Assembly: GCA_944333375.1 (NCBI GenBank)
Contig: CALVKX010000063.1
Span: 1-10,148, forward strand
Source: an uncultured Eubacteriales bacterium
GTDB taxonomy: Bacteria > Bacillota_A > Clostridia > Christensenellales > Aristaeellaceae
Direction of reading: 5' to 3'
DNA length: 10,148 nucleotides
The stretch's first letter is position 1; every line of letters begins with the position of its first letter. The translations under genes and the position numbers were made by a program. Positions 1 through 8,516 of this stretch are shown piece by piece. The notes under the pieces are model-generated. The model ran no database searches. It was not told the origin of the DNA and saw nothing but the letters and a program-made list of their open reading frames with translations.

Positions 1-989
1 CGCGTCTTTGACGGGCTGATGTACATCCTGGTGGTGGTGCTGGGCGCGCTGTTTATCATCCACGGCTCCATCACGGCGTCGGACTATATGGCCTATCTGC
101 TCTACGTGAACACGCTTCTGACCTCCATCCGCCGCATCGTGGAGTTCATGGAGCAGTTCCAGCGCGGCATGACGGGCATCGAGCGCTTCTGCGAGATCAT
201 GGACGAGCAGCCCGACATCCAGGACGCGCCGGACGCGGTGGAGCTCAAAAACGTGCGCGGAGACGTGACGTTCGACCACGTCAGCTTCCATTACAGCGAC
301 AACGACAAAAACGTGCTGGCCGACATCAACTTCGAGGTCAGGGCCGGCGAGCGCGTGGCGCTCGTGGGCCCCAGCGGCGGCGGCAAAACCACGCTGTGCA
401 ATCTCATTCCCCGTTTTTACAACGTCTCCGGCGGCCGCATCCTCATCGACGGCCAGGACATCACCCGCCTGACCCAGCACAGCCTGCGCGAAAACATCGG
501 CATGGTCCAGCAGGACGTGTACATGTTTTCGGGCACCATCGCCGACAACATCGCCTACGGCCTCCCCGGCGCCACGGCCGAAAAGGTGATCGAGGCCGCG
601 CGCCTGGCCGGCGCGCACGACTTCATCACCCAGCTTCCCGACGGCTACGGCACCTTTGTGGGCGAGCGCGGGGTCAAGCTCTCCGGCGGACAGAAGCAGC
701 GCATCTCCATCGCGCGGGTATTTCTCAAAAATCCGCCCATCCTGATTCTCGACGAGGCCACCAGCGCCCTGGACAATGAAAGCGAGCGCCTGGTGCAGCA
801 GTCCCTGGAGAAGCTCTCCGAGGGGCGCACCACCTTCACCATCGCCCACCGGCTCACCACCATCCGCAACGCCACCACCATCTGGGTGCTGACGGAGAAC
901 GGCATCGTGGAAAAGGGCACGCATCAGGAGCTGCTTGAGCTGGGCGGCATCTATGCCCATCTCTACCAGATGTATACGGAGGTCGCGTG

Positions 990-990
<1 letters not shown>
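1..990 (+). CDS. ABC exporter half-transporter (membrane domain fused to ATPase), 5' truncated
   Basis: This is the C-terminal 329 residues of an MsbA/multidrug-type ABC exporter, which would pump a lipid, drug or peptide out of the cell using ATP. The reading frame is open to the first base, so the start lies outside the window. Residues 1 to about 75 are the last membrane helices and the coupling region (hydrophobic run near residues 7-22). The ATPase domain follows. It has Walker [10 protein letters not shown] (123-131), a Q-loop MVQQD (about 168-172), signature LSGGQ (227-231), Walker B ILILDE (247-252) and the switch histidine in IAHR (283), so it looks catalytically intact. The next gene's start overlaps its stop codon, which suggests translational coupling. 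Exporters of this type often form heterodimers, and a partner gene could lie just upstream. The substrate cannot be read from the sequence. Confidence 0.95.
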
Positions 991-2456
<1,466 letters not shown>

Positions 2457-2478
2457 GTCAGGAAGGAGGCGGCGGCTG

Positions 2479-4293
2479 ATGCGCTTTGCGCAAAGGGTGC
2501 GCGCCGCGGCATGCGGCCTGGGCTACGCGCTGTTAACGGCGGTGCTGTTCCTGGCCTCTCCGTGGATTCGCCCGGCCCTGTCCACAGGCGTCTTTCTCAT
2601 CTTCTTCTCCACGCTGGTCCTCTGGGCCTGCGCGCGGCTTTTGCGCCGGCCTTCCGTTCGCGGCTGGCTGCGCGGACGATCGCTGGCAGGCCTCGTGGCC
2701 GTAGCGCTGTATGCGTCCTTCGCCTCCTTCGGCTACCGCCTGTTTCTCTCCGGCGAACGCATCCAGGTGAGCCTTGGCCGCGCGGCCATGCTGCTGATAG
2801 GCGCGGCGTGGTTTGTGCCGGTTCTCCTTTGCATCCCGGGTGCATTGGAGCATGCCTGCATGCGTATGGCACGGCGTAAGGCGCCGTCCGCGCGCTCCCT
2901 GCGGCGGGCGTTCGCGCTCCTGTGGGCAACGGCGCTCGCATGCCAGGCCGCGGTGGTCCTCAGCTTCTGGCCGGGCGGGTTTTCGCTGGATTCCGTGATC
3001 CAGCTCTACCAGGCGCTTGGCCTCACGCCCCTTGACGACTGGCATCCCGTGCTGCATACTTTGCTGCACCGCTTTTTCCTGCTCTTTTTTGACCACCCGG
3101 GTTATCTGGTGGCGGTGCAGGGCTTTTTCTTCTCCCTGGTCACGGCACGGGCCGCGCTCACAGCTTGCCGCTTCGGCGCGCGCCTGCCCTGGGTGCTGTT
3201 GGGCACGGCGGTCTTTTGCCTGCTGCCCAATCAGGCGCTGAGCAACATCGGCCTGCTCAAGGACTTTCCCTTCACCTACGCGCTCATCTGGGGCACGCTG
3301 CTGCTGGCAGAGCTCGCCCAGGACCCTGAAAGGCTCAAAAAACCCGGCTTTCTTGCGCAGATGATCCCCTGTATGTTCCTCATCGGCGGCCTGCGGCACA
3401 ACGGAATTTTGCCCCTTGCGTTCATGGCCGCGGCGCTGGTGATTTTAGGGATTCGCCGCCGCAGGCTCCTTGTGCGGGCGCTGGCCTGCGCGCTGGTGCC
3501 CGTGGCGCTCCTCTGGAGCTTCAAGGGACCGGTTTTCCGCCTGCTGGACGTACAGCCCAACACCATGCCGGCCTACGCGACGATGCTCTGTGCCGCCGGG
3601 GCCTGCGTGCACGAGGGCGCGGAGCTTTCCGAGACGTCGGTGGAAAAGCTGGAAAGGGTCTTGCCCCTGGAGGACTGGGGCGCCTATTACAGCCGCTTCG
3701 CCGGGCACGATCTCTACCGTGGGCACGAGCCCGCCTTCATGGAGCGCATGCAGTTTTCTCTCTCCGAGGTCTTCTCCCTCTACTGGGAGGCGCTGACGCG
3801 CTATCCAGGCATCGTCATCAAGGACCGTCTTGACGGCATGAACCTCCTGTGGGATGTCCGCCAGCCGCAGGAGAGCTTCAACACCGATTATACCGATCAC
3901 GCCATCATCGAATCCGATGTGGGGCTGGTGATGCCGGGGGCGAAAAACGGGGACAACTATGTCAACCCCTCCTTCCCGGCGCGGTTCTACCGCTGGACAA
4001 CCACCTTTTCCTTCCCCGGCGAACAACCCTGTGACCGCGTTTCCAGCATGCTTTTGTGGCGCGCCGGCGCATGGCTGATTGTGCTTTCGGCGCTGATGCT
4101 TTACTGGCTTCGCCGCCGCCTCGCCGGGCTGTGGCTGTGCGCCCTGCCGTTGCTTGCAAACCTGATGGCCATGGCGCTGGCGCTGTGCCACCAGAGCTTC
4201 CGCTATGTCTACTTCGTGCAGCCCCTAACCCTGTGCCTGCTGCTTCTGACGGTGCTCTTTGATGTGCGCCGCCGCCGGGCCGCCCTTTCCTAA
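2479..4293 (+). CDS. Polytopic membrane protein, DUF6020/GT-C-like, function unknown
   Basis: This 604-residue integral membrane protein has roughly a dozen hydrophobic segments. They include about 14-30, 35-53, 70-90, 103-122, 145-164, 209-228, 236-250, 263-280, 291-324, 331-347, 524-543, 549-569 and 578-595. A hydrophilic stretch at about 355-520 probably lies outside the membrane. Likely family hallmarks are GGFSLDSVIQ (166-175), DDWHPVLHTLL (186-196), KDFPFT (261-266), GGLRHNGI (303-310) and HQSFRYVYFVQP (571-582). From memory these match DUF6020-type proteins, which resemble GT-C glycosyltransferases using lipid-linked sugars. That resemblance is suggestive only. AGGAGG (2464-2469) sits 9 bases before the ATG. 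The gene follows the isomerase fusion after 22 bases and probably shares its transcript. A role in cell-envelope glycosylation would suit the sugar-phosphate isomerase next door but is inferred from position alone. Confidence 0.85.
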   Translation: MRFAQRVRAAACGLGYALLTAVLFLASPWIRPALSTGVFLIFFSTLVLWACARLLRRPSVRGWLRGRSLAGLVAVALYASFASFGYRLFLSGERIQVSLGRAAMLLIGAAWFVPVLLCIPGALEHACMRMARRKAPSARSLRRAFALLWATALACQAAVVLSFWPGGFSLDSVIQLYQALGLTPLDDWHPVLHTLLHRFFLLFFDHPGYLVAVQGFFFSLVTARAALTACRFGARLPWVLLGTAVFCLLPNQALSNIGLLKDFPFTYALIWGTLLLAELAQDPERLKKPGFLAQMIPCMFLIGGLRHNGILPLAFMAAALVILGIRRRRLLVRALACALVPVALLWSFKGPVFRLLDVQPNTMPAYATMLCAAGACVHEGAELSETSVEKLERVLPLEDWGAYYSRFAGHDLYRGHEPAFMERMQFSLSEVFSLYWEALTRYPGIVIKDRLDGMNLLWDVRQPQESFNTDYTDHAIIESDVGLVMPGAKNGDNYVNPSFPARFYRWTTTFSFPGEQPCDRVSSMLLWRAGAWLIVLSALMLYWLRRRLAGLWLCALPLLANLMAMALALCHQSFRYVYFVQPLTLCLLLLTVLFDVRRRRAALS

Positions 4294-4306
4294 AGAGGCA
4301 AGACAA

Positions 4307-4332
4307 AGGCCCCTGCCAGATGGCAGGGGCCT
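4307..4332 (+). terminator. GC-rich hairpin after the membrane protein gene
   Basis: A perfect 12-bp inverted repeat with a 2-base gap begins 13 bases after the TAA at 4293. The left arm is AGGCCCCTGCCA and the right arm TGGCAGGGGCCT. On the + strand it is followed by CAGACTG, not a T-run. On the - strand it is followed by TTTGTCTT. It may therefore stop left-going transcripts better than right-going ones. Confidence 0.7.
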
Positions 4333-4361
4333 CAGACTGCTGACAAACTCTTACCGGGAGG

Positions 4362-4387
4362 TTTGGAGGGCCCGCAGGCCCTCCAAA
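4362..4387. repeat. Perfect 11-bp inverted repeat (hairpin 2 of the convergent gap)
   Basis: TTTGGAGGGCC pairs with GGCCCTCCAAA around the loop CGCA. There is no T-run after the stem. The three A-T pairs at the base give it a terminator-like form in both directions. It is noncoding as far as can be seen. Confidence 0.65.
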
Positions 4388-4399
4388 GTCAATTCGTAT

Positions 4400-4418
4400 C
4401 GCCCGGCTTTGCCGGGCG
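4400..4418. repeat. 8-bp inverted repeat (hairpin 3 of the convergent gap)
   Basis: CGCCCGGC pairs with GCCGGGCG around a TTT loop. It is short and very stable, and lies 12 bases after hairpin 2 and 8 bases before hairpin 4. Its role is unknown; it could be part of a structured 3' untranslated region. Confidence 0.6.
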
Positions 4419-4426
4419 GGCGGGGA

Positions 4427-4448
4427 GTTTGCGCCCCTGGGCGCAAAC
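4427..4448. repeat. Perfect 10-bp inverted repeat (hairpin 4 of the convergent gap)
   Basis: GTTTGCGCCC pairs with GGGCGCAAAC around a 2-base gap. On the + strand it is followed by ATTTCTTAAG, a weak T-rich tail, so it could act as a terminator for right-going transcripts. Confidence 0.6.
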
Positions 4449-4469
4449 ATTTCTTAAGCATCTGGCGGA

Positions 4470-4504
4470 AAAGATCGCCGCAGGCGAGCTTTTTCGACAA
4501 GCTG
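4470..4504 (-). repeat. 35-base structured repeat, copy C
   Basis: Read on the - strand this unit begins CAGCTTGTCGAAAAAG and ends GGCGATCTTT. It aligns without gaps to the units at 10038-10072 (28 of 35 identical) and 10073-10107 (26 of 35). The second half folds: AAAG with CTTT outside and CGCC with GGCG inside, loop TGC. It lies directly beyond the cysteine desulfidase terminator hairpin, the same arrangement as at the right end of the window. Confidence 0.75.
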
Positions 4505-4530
4505 AGGCCCCTGCCGGACGGCAGGGGCCT
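4505..4530 (-). terminator. GC-rich hairpin after the cysteine desulfidase gene
   Basis: AGGCCCCTGCC pairs with GGCAGGGGCCT (11 bp, 12 with an inner G-C pair). It begins 4 bases beyond the TAA of the left-going gene that ends at 4535. The outer stem is the same as that of the hairpin at 4307-4332. On the + strand it is followed by GTCTTTATG, on the - strand by CAGCTTG, so the better T-rich tail serves right-going transcripts. Confidence 0.7.
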
Positions 4531-4534
4531 GTCT

Positions 4535-5812
4535 TTATGCCCTGGTCATGATCTGCAAAATCTTCCGATCCGTCTCCCGCATGCCGTCACGGCCCAGCTC
4601 GCCCACGTTGCGGATGGTGTTTTCAATGCCCTTGGAGAGGATGCCGTCGCCGCCGTAAAACTGATGGCCCTCGCGGTACATCTCAAAGCCCAGGATGCCC
4701 GCGTCCACGGCTGAGGCGATCTTGGCCGCGCAGGAGGGCTTGGCCCCGTCGCAGACGATGCCGCTGACGATGGCCAGGGCGTTGACGATGGTATGCGCCA
4801 CGGTCTTGTAATCGCCCGTAAGGAGGTAGGCGATGCCAGCGCCTGCGCCGCTGCCCGCGGTGACCGCGCCGCAGTAGGCCGAGGGCTTGCCGATGGCCGT
4901 CTTTTGATGGATGGCGCACAGGTTGGCCACGGCCAGCGCGCGGTAGAGCTCGTCGCGGCTCTTGCCGTATTCGCGCGCATATTCCACCACTGGCAGGGAA
5001 ACCGTCAGGCCCTGATTGCCGCTGCCGGAGTTGATGACCACGGGCATTTCGCATCCGCTCATGCGCGCGTCGCTGCCCGCGGCCGCCAGCGCGCGGGCGC
5101 GCACGCGCACGCCGTCGCCGTAGGCGTGGAGCAGGACGTTGCCGATGGCCGCGCCCCAGCCGTTTTTAAGCCCTTCGGCCGCGATGGCCGTGTTACATTC
5201 GATCTGGCGCTCAAGCACGTCGCGCACGTCCTCGGGGTCCAGGCAGTCGCCGAAGGCGCAGATGTCCTCGATGGTCAACAGCCCGTAGTCCACCGTGGGC
5301 TCGGCGCTTTCCACGCTGCCGTCCTCGCTGAAAACCACATCCTGATCCACCATGATGCGCGTGATATGCGTATGGCTGTGGCAGATGCGCACACTCGCCT
5401 CATGGCCGCCGCCGCGGACGGTCACGATCATGTCCAGCAGCGCGCCGCCCTCCAGCGGCTCAATCTCGATGGGCGTTCCGGCCGCAAAGCGCCGGGCGGC
5501 TTCCATCTGCTCCTCCGTCACGCGGCTGAGGACCTCCAGCCCCGCGCCCTCGTCGCCGGCGACGATGCCGGCCGCCACCGCCGCGCGGATGCCCTTCTGA
5601 CCGCCGGTATTGGGAACGGTGACGCTTTTGACGTTTTTGATGATGTTTCCGCTGACCTCTACGCGCACATGCTCGGGCATGCATCCCCGCGCGTGCCGCG
5701 CCCGCGCAGCGCAGTCGGCCAGGGCGATGGGCTCGGTGCAGCCGGTGGCGGGCACCAGCTCCTCGCGCAGGATGGCGCAATAGGCCTGATAAAGGGCGTC
5801 GTTTCGCTGCAT
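4535..5812 (-). CDS. L-cysteine desulfidase-like protein (UPF0597/CyuA family)
   Basis: The 425-residue protein belongs to the serine dehydratase alpha-like UPF0597 family. Its characterised members (CyuA/YhaM, archaeal L-cysteine desulfidase) split cysteine into pyruvate, ammonia and sulfide using a [4Fe-4S] cluster. Family motifs are PATGCTEPIA (21-30), SGNIIKN (54-60), PNTGGQKG (67-74), NSGSGNQG (261-268), SAYCGAVTAGSGAG (311-324) and CDGAKPSCAAK (354-364). Cys25, Cys314 and Cys354 are the likely cluster ligands. Their layout resembles what I recall of the archaeal enzyme (Cys25, Cys282, Cys322, also 40 apart for the last two). I chose the ATG at 5812 because AGGAGG (5821-5826) lies 8 bases upstream and the family start MQRNDALYQ fits; an upstream GTG at 5869 would add 19 unrelated residues. 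The protein is probably cytoplasmic and oxygen-sensitive. Another hydroxy- or thiol-amino acid substrate is possible. Confidence 0.9.
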   Translation of the reverse strand: MQRNDALYQAYCAILREELVPATGCTEPIALADCAARARHARGCMPEHVRVEVSGNIIKNVKSVTVPNTGGQKGIRAAVAAGIVAGDEGAGLEVLSRVTEEQMEAARRFAAGTPIEIEPLEGGALLDMIVTVRGGGHEASVRICHSHTHITRIMVDQDVVFSEDGSVESAEPTVDYGLLTIEDICAFGDCLDPEDVRDVLERQIECNTAIAAEGLKNGWGAAIGNVLLHAYGDGVRVRARALAAAGSDARMSGCEMPVVINSGSGNQGLTVSLPVVEYAREYGKSRDELYRALAVANLCAIHQKTAIGKPSAYCGAVTAGSGAGAGIAYLLTGDYKTVAHTIVNALAIVSGIVCDGAKPSCAAKIASAVDAGILGFEMYREGHQFYGGDGILSKGIENTIRNVGELGRDGMRETDRKILQIMTRA

Positions 5813-5848
5813 CGTCTCCGCCTCCTGTGTATCGGTTGTTCTACCCAC

Positions 5849-5877
5849 AGCATACCACAGCCGCTGCACGGCGGCAA
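5849..5877 (-). promoter_or_regulatory. Predicted promoter of the cysteine desulfidase gene
   Basis: On the - strand, -35 TTGCCG (5872-5877) is followed after exactly 17 bases by -10 TATGCT (5849-5854), preceded by TGG (5855-5857), an extended -10. It lies wholly in the 69-base gap after cimA. A small inverted repeat, GCCGC/GCGGC (5860-5875), covers the spacer. This would let the desulfidase gene be expressed separately from cimA. Confidence 0.55.
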
Positions 5878-5881
5878 CCCC

Positions 5882-7444
5882 TCAGGCCACGAACGTCAGG
5901 AAATAGGTCAGCGAGTCCTCCAGCGCGGCCAGGCATGCCTGAATGATGTTGGAGCTCACGCCCGTGGTGGTCCATACGTGGCTTCCGTCGGTGCTCTCGA
6001 TGAGCACGCGCACGACGCTGGCGGTGCCGCCGCTGTCGATGACGCGCACCTTGAAGTCCCGCAGGCGCATGCGTTCCACCTGCGGATAGAACACCAGAAG
6101 CGCCTTGCGCAGCGCAAGGTCCAGGGCGTTGACGGGGCCGTCGCCCTCGGCGGCGTTGATCTCCTCGCGCCCGTCCACGCTGACCTTGATGTAGGCCTGC
6201 GCGCTGCGCTCGTCGCGCTGGGTGCCGGAGAGCACATGGAAGTCCCGGACCTCAAAGTATTGCTTGCTCATCCCCAGCGTGTCCAGCGCCATGAGGTCAA
6301 AGCTGCCGTCCGCGCTCTCGTAGGCGTAGCCGCGCAGCTCGCGGCGCTTGAGCCGCTCGGTCACGCGCTTGACGCGCGGGTCGTCGCGGCTGATGTCGGG
6401 CATGAGGCGCTTGAGGCGCGCAAAGACCCCCGTGCGCCCCACCTGCTCGCTGAGCAGGAAGCGGCGCTGGTTGCCCACGCTTTCCGGCGCGATGTGCTCA
6501 AAGCTCGCCGCGTCCTTGACCACACCGTCGATATGCATGCCCCCCTTGTGCGCAAACGCGCTGTAGCCCACATAGGGCGCGCGGGGGTTGGGGGTGAGGT
6601 TCATAATCTCCAGGATCTCGCGTGTGGTCTGGGTAAGCTGGCGCAGGTTTTCCGGCGGCACCAGCTCATAGCCCAGCTTGAGCTGGAGGGTGGCCAGAAG
6701 GGTGCTGAGGTTGGTATTTCCGCACCGCTCCCCCACGCCGCCCATCGTGGCCTGCGCCATGGTCGCGCCCGCGCTCACGCAGGCCAGGCTCCCGGCCACG
6801 GCCAGCCCCATGTCGTCGTGGCAGTGGATGCCCACCCGCGCACCGTTCAGGGCGCAGAGCACCTCCGCCGTGCGGGCGCGAAGCGCCTCGGGCAGCGTGC
6901 CGCCCTTGGTGTCGCACAGCACCAGCACATCCGCGCCGCCCTGATGCGCCGCCCGCAGGGCCGCCATCGCGTATTCGCGGTCAAACGCCGCGCCGTCAAA
7001 GAAGTGCTCGGCGTCAAAGAGCACGCGGCGGCCCTGACCGCTCAGATAGGCCACGCTCTCGCGGATCATGCGCAGGTTCTCCTCCGGCGTCACGCGCAGC
7101 ACGTCCGTCGCCTGACGGATGTCCGCCTTGCCAAAGAGGCTCACCACCGGCTGGCCCGTGTGCAGCAGCGCGGCCAGCCCCGCGTCCTGCGCGGGATCGG
7201 CCCCCGCCCGGCAGGTGCTCCCGAAGGGCACCAGCACGGCGTGGGAAAGAAAGGGGCTCCTGCGGGCCTCCTCAAAAAAAGTCTCGTCCTTGGGGTTGCC
7301 GGTTGGGTTGCCGCCCTCGATGAGGGGGATGCCCAGCCGGTCCAGCGCAAGGGCGATTTTTCGCTTGTCCGAAAGCGAGTGCTCCACGCCCTCGCCCTGC
7401 GCGCCGTCGCGCAGCGTGGTATCCAGCAGCTCGACGCTTTGCAT
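5882..7444 (-). CDS. cimA: (R)-citramalate synthase (CimA type)
   Basis: The 520-residue enzyme condenses pyruvate with acetyl-CoA to give (R)-citramalate, the entry to the threonine-independent route to 2-oxobutyrate and isoleucine. The N-terminal catalytic barrel (about 1-275) opens with ELLDTTLRDGAQ (Arg12, metal ligand Asp13). It carries GIHCHDDMGLA (metal ligands His207 and His209) and GGVGERCGNTNL (Asn243). A linker with FAHKGGMH (297-304) leads to the C-terminal LeuA-type regulatory domain (about 385-515), with DSGGTASVVRV and WTTTGVSSNIIQACLAAL. Overall length and the C-terminal pattern fit CimA rather than 2-isopropylmalate or homocitrate synthase. The start at 7444 is supported by AAAGGAGG (7451-7458), 6 bases upstream; that site overlaps the stop codon of the preceding gene, suggesting coupling. 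The regulatory domain suggests end-product (isoleucine) inhibition, as known for the family. Confidence 0.92.
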   Translation of the reverse strand: MQSVELLDTTLRDGAQGEGVEHSLSDKRKIALALDRLGIPLIEGGNPTGNPKDETFFEEARRSPFLSHAVLVPFGSTCRAGADPAQDAGLAALLHTGQPVVSLFGKADIRQATDVLRVTPEENLRMIRESVAYLSGQGRRVLFDAEHFFDGAAFDREYAMAALRAAHQGGADVLVLCDTKGGTLPEALRARTAEVLCALNGARVGIHCHDDMGLAVAGSLACVSAGATMAQATMGGVGERCGNTNLSTLLATLQLKLGYELVPPENLRQLTQTTREILEIMNLTPNPRAPYVGYSAFAHKGGMHIDGVVKDAASFEHIAPESVGNQRRFLLSEQVGRTGVFARLKRLMPDISRDDPRVKRVTERLKRRELRGYAYESADGSFDLMALDTLGMSKQYFEVRDFHVLSGTQRDERSAQAYIKVSVDGREEINAAEGDGPVNALDLALRKALLVFYPQVERMRLRDFKVRVIDSGGTASVVRVLIESTDGSHVWTTTGVSSNIIQACLAALEDSLTYFLTFVA

Positions 7445-7457
7445 GGGGCGCCTCCTT

Positions 7458-8516
7458 TCAGCGGCTGGCCGCCGCATATACCGCATTGTGCAACAGCCGC
7501 CGCACCCGGTAGATGTCCAGGCTGTCGCGGGAGGGGCAGATACGGTTGGTCAGAAAGATCACATACAGGCCGCTCGTGGGGTCCAGGGCGAAGCTGGAGC
7601 CGGTAAAGCCCGTGTGCCCCACGGTCTGGGGCGGAAAGAGGTCGCCGGTGTAGCCGTTGTCATACGCCGGGAGATAGAACGACAGCCCCCGTCCCTGCGC
7701 CATGCCCGGGGTATGGTTGCGCATGGCCAGCTCCACCGTGGCGGGAGCGAGGTAGCGCGTACCGTCGGGCAGCGCGCCGCGCTGGCAGAGCATCTGCAAA
7801 AACAGCGCCAGGTCGTCCATGTTGCCAAACACGCCCGCGTTGCCCGCCACGCCGCCCAGGAAGCGCGCGTTTTCGTCATGGACCACGCCCTGGAGACAGC
7901 GGCCGTCGTCCTGCATCTCGGTGGCGGCGATGTTTCCGTCCTGCGGCAGGAAGCCCGTGTCCCGCATCCTGAGGGGGCGAAAGACCTCCCTGAGCGCCAG
8001 TTCCCTAAGGTCCGTTCCGTAGAGACATTCCAGAAGCTGACCCAGCAAAATGAAGCCCACGCAGCAGTAGCGCACCCGCGCGCCCGGCGGGGAAGCCAGC
8101 GGCGCGTTGAGAATCCGCTCCACGGCGCTTTCCGGCGAATGGGACAATTCCCACAGGTGCAGCCCCGTGGGAAAGCCCGCCGTATGCGTCAGGATCTGGG
8201 CGATGGTGATGTCCCGCTTGTCCGCCGGCGCGTCCAGAAACGTTCCCAGCCTGTCCCACAGGCACAGCCGCCCGGCCTCCATGGCCCTGAGGGTGAGCAT
8301 GCCCACCACCAGCGGCTTGGTGATGGAGGCCAGATCGTAGCGTGTATGCTCGTTGGTGGGGGGCGCGTCGTCGTCGATGGACAGGCGGCCATAGGCGCGG
8401 CGATAGAGCACGCGCTCTCCGCGGCCCACCAGAAGGCACGCCGAGGTGAACGCGCCCGCCTTCAGCGCGCGGCCGACGACCTGATCGGCCAGGGAAAAAT
8501 CAGGGGTGTTGCGCAT
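7458..8516 (-). CDS. Serine hydrolase of the beta-lactamase/transpeptidase-like family
   Basis: This 352-residue protein belongs to the class C beta-lactamase fold group, which includes esterases and D-amino-acid peptidases. The nucleophile motif is SITK (Ser64, Lys67) in DLASITKPLV, and the third motif is HTG (301-303) in VGHTGFTGSS. LTHTAGFPTGLH (109-120) and VHDENARFLGGVAGNAGVF (212-230) are typical of the YbbE-like subgroup. The second motif, usually YxN or YSD, reads Tyr150-Cys-Cys, an unusual loss. No signal peptide or membrane segment is visible, so it should be cytoplasmic. The ATG at 8516 has AAAGGAGG (8524-8531) 7 bases upstream. The gene overlaps the phosphatase stop by 17 bases and is followed by cimA after 13 bases, so all three are probably co-transcribed. 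The substrate is unknown; resistance to beta-lactams is not implied. Confidence 0.85.
   Translation of the reverse strand: MRNTPDFSLADQVVGRALKAGAFTSACLLVGRGERVLYRRAYGRLSIDDDAPPTNEHTRYDLASITKPLVVGMLTLRAMEAGRLCLWDRLGTFLDAPADKRDITIAQILTHTAGFPTGLHLWELSHSPESAVERILNAPLASPPGARVRYCCVGFILLGQLLECLYGTDLRELALREVFRPLRMRDTGFLPQDGNIAATEMQDDGRCLQGVVHDENARFLGGVAGNAGVFGNMDDLALFLQMLCQRGALPDGTRYLAPATVELAMRNHTPGMAQGRGLSFYLPAYDNGYTGDLFPPQTVGHTGFTGSSFALDPTSGLYVIFLTNRICPSRDSLDIYRVRRLLHNAVYAAASR

Noticed and set aside
4259..4714. A + strand frame across the convergent gap
   Set aside because: It runs through five hairpins and into the antisense of the desulfidase gene. The repeated GGRG-like residues come from the inverted repeats, not from protein constraint.
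5813..5869. N-terminal extension of the desulfidase from the GTG at 5869
   Set aside because: It would run through the predicted promoter and AGGAGG, while the family-like N-terminus begins at the ATG at 5812.
4793..7606. A 937-codon open frame on the + strand
   Set aside because: It lies opposite the clear cysteine desulfidase and cimA genes. Its translation is rich in Ala, His, Arg and Gly with no recognisable domain, which is typical of antisense frames in GC-rich DNA.
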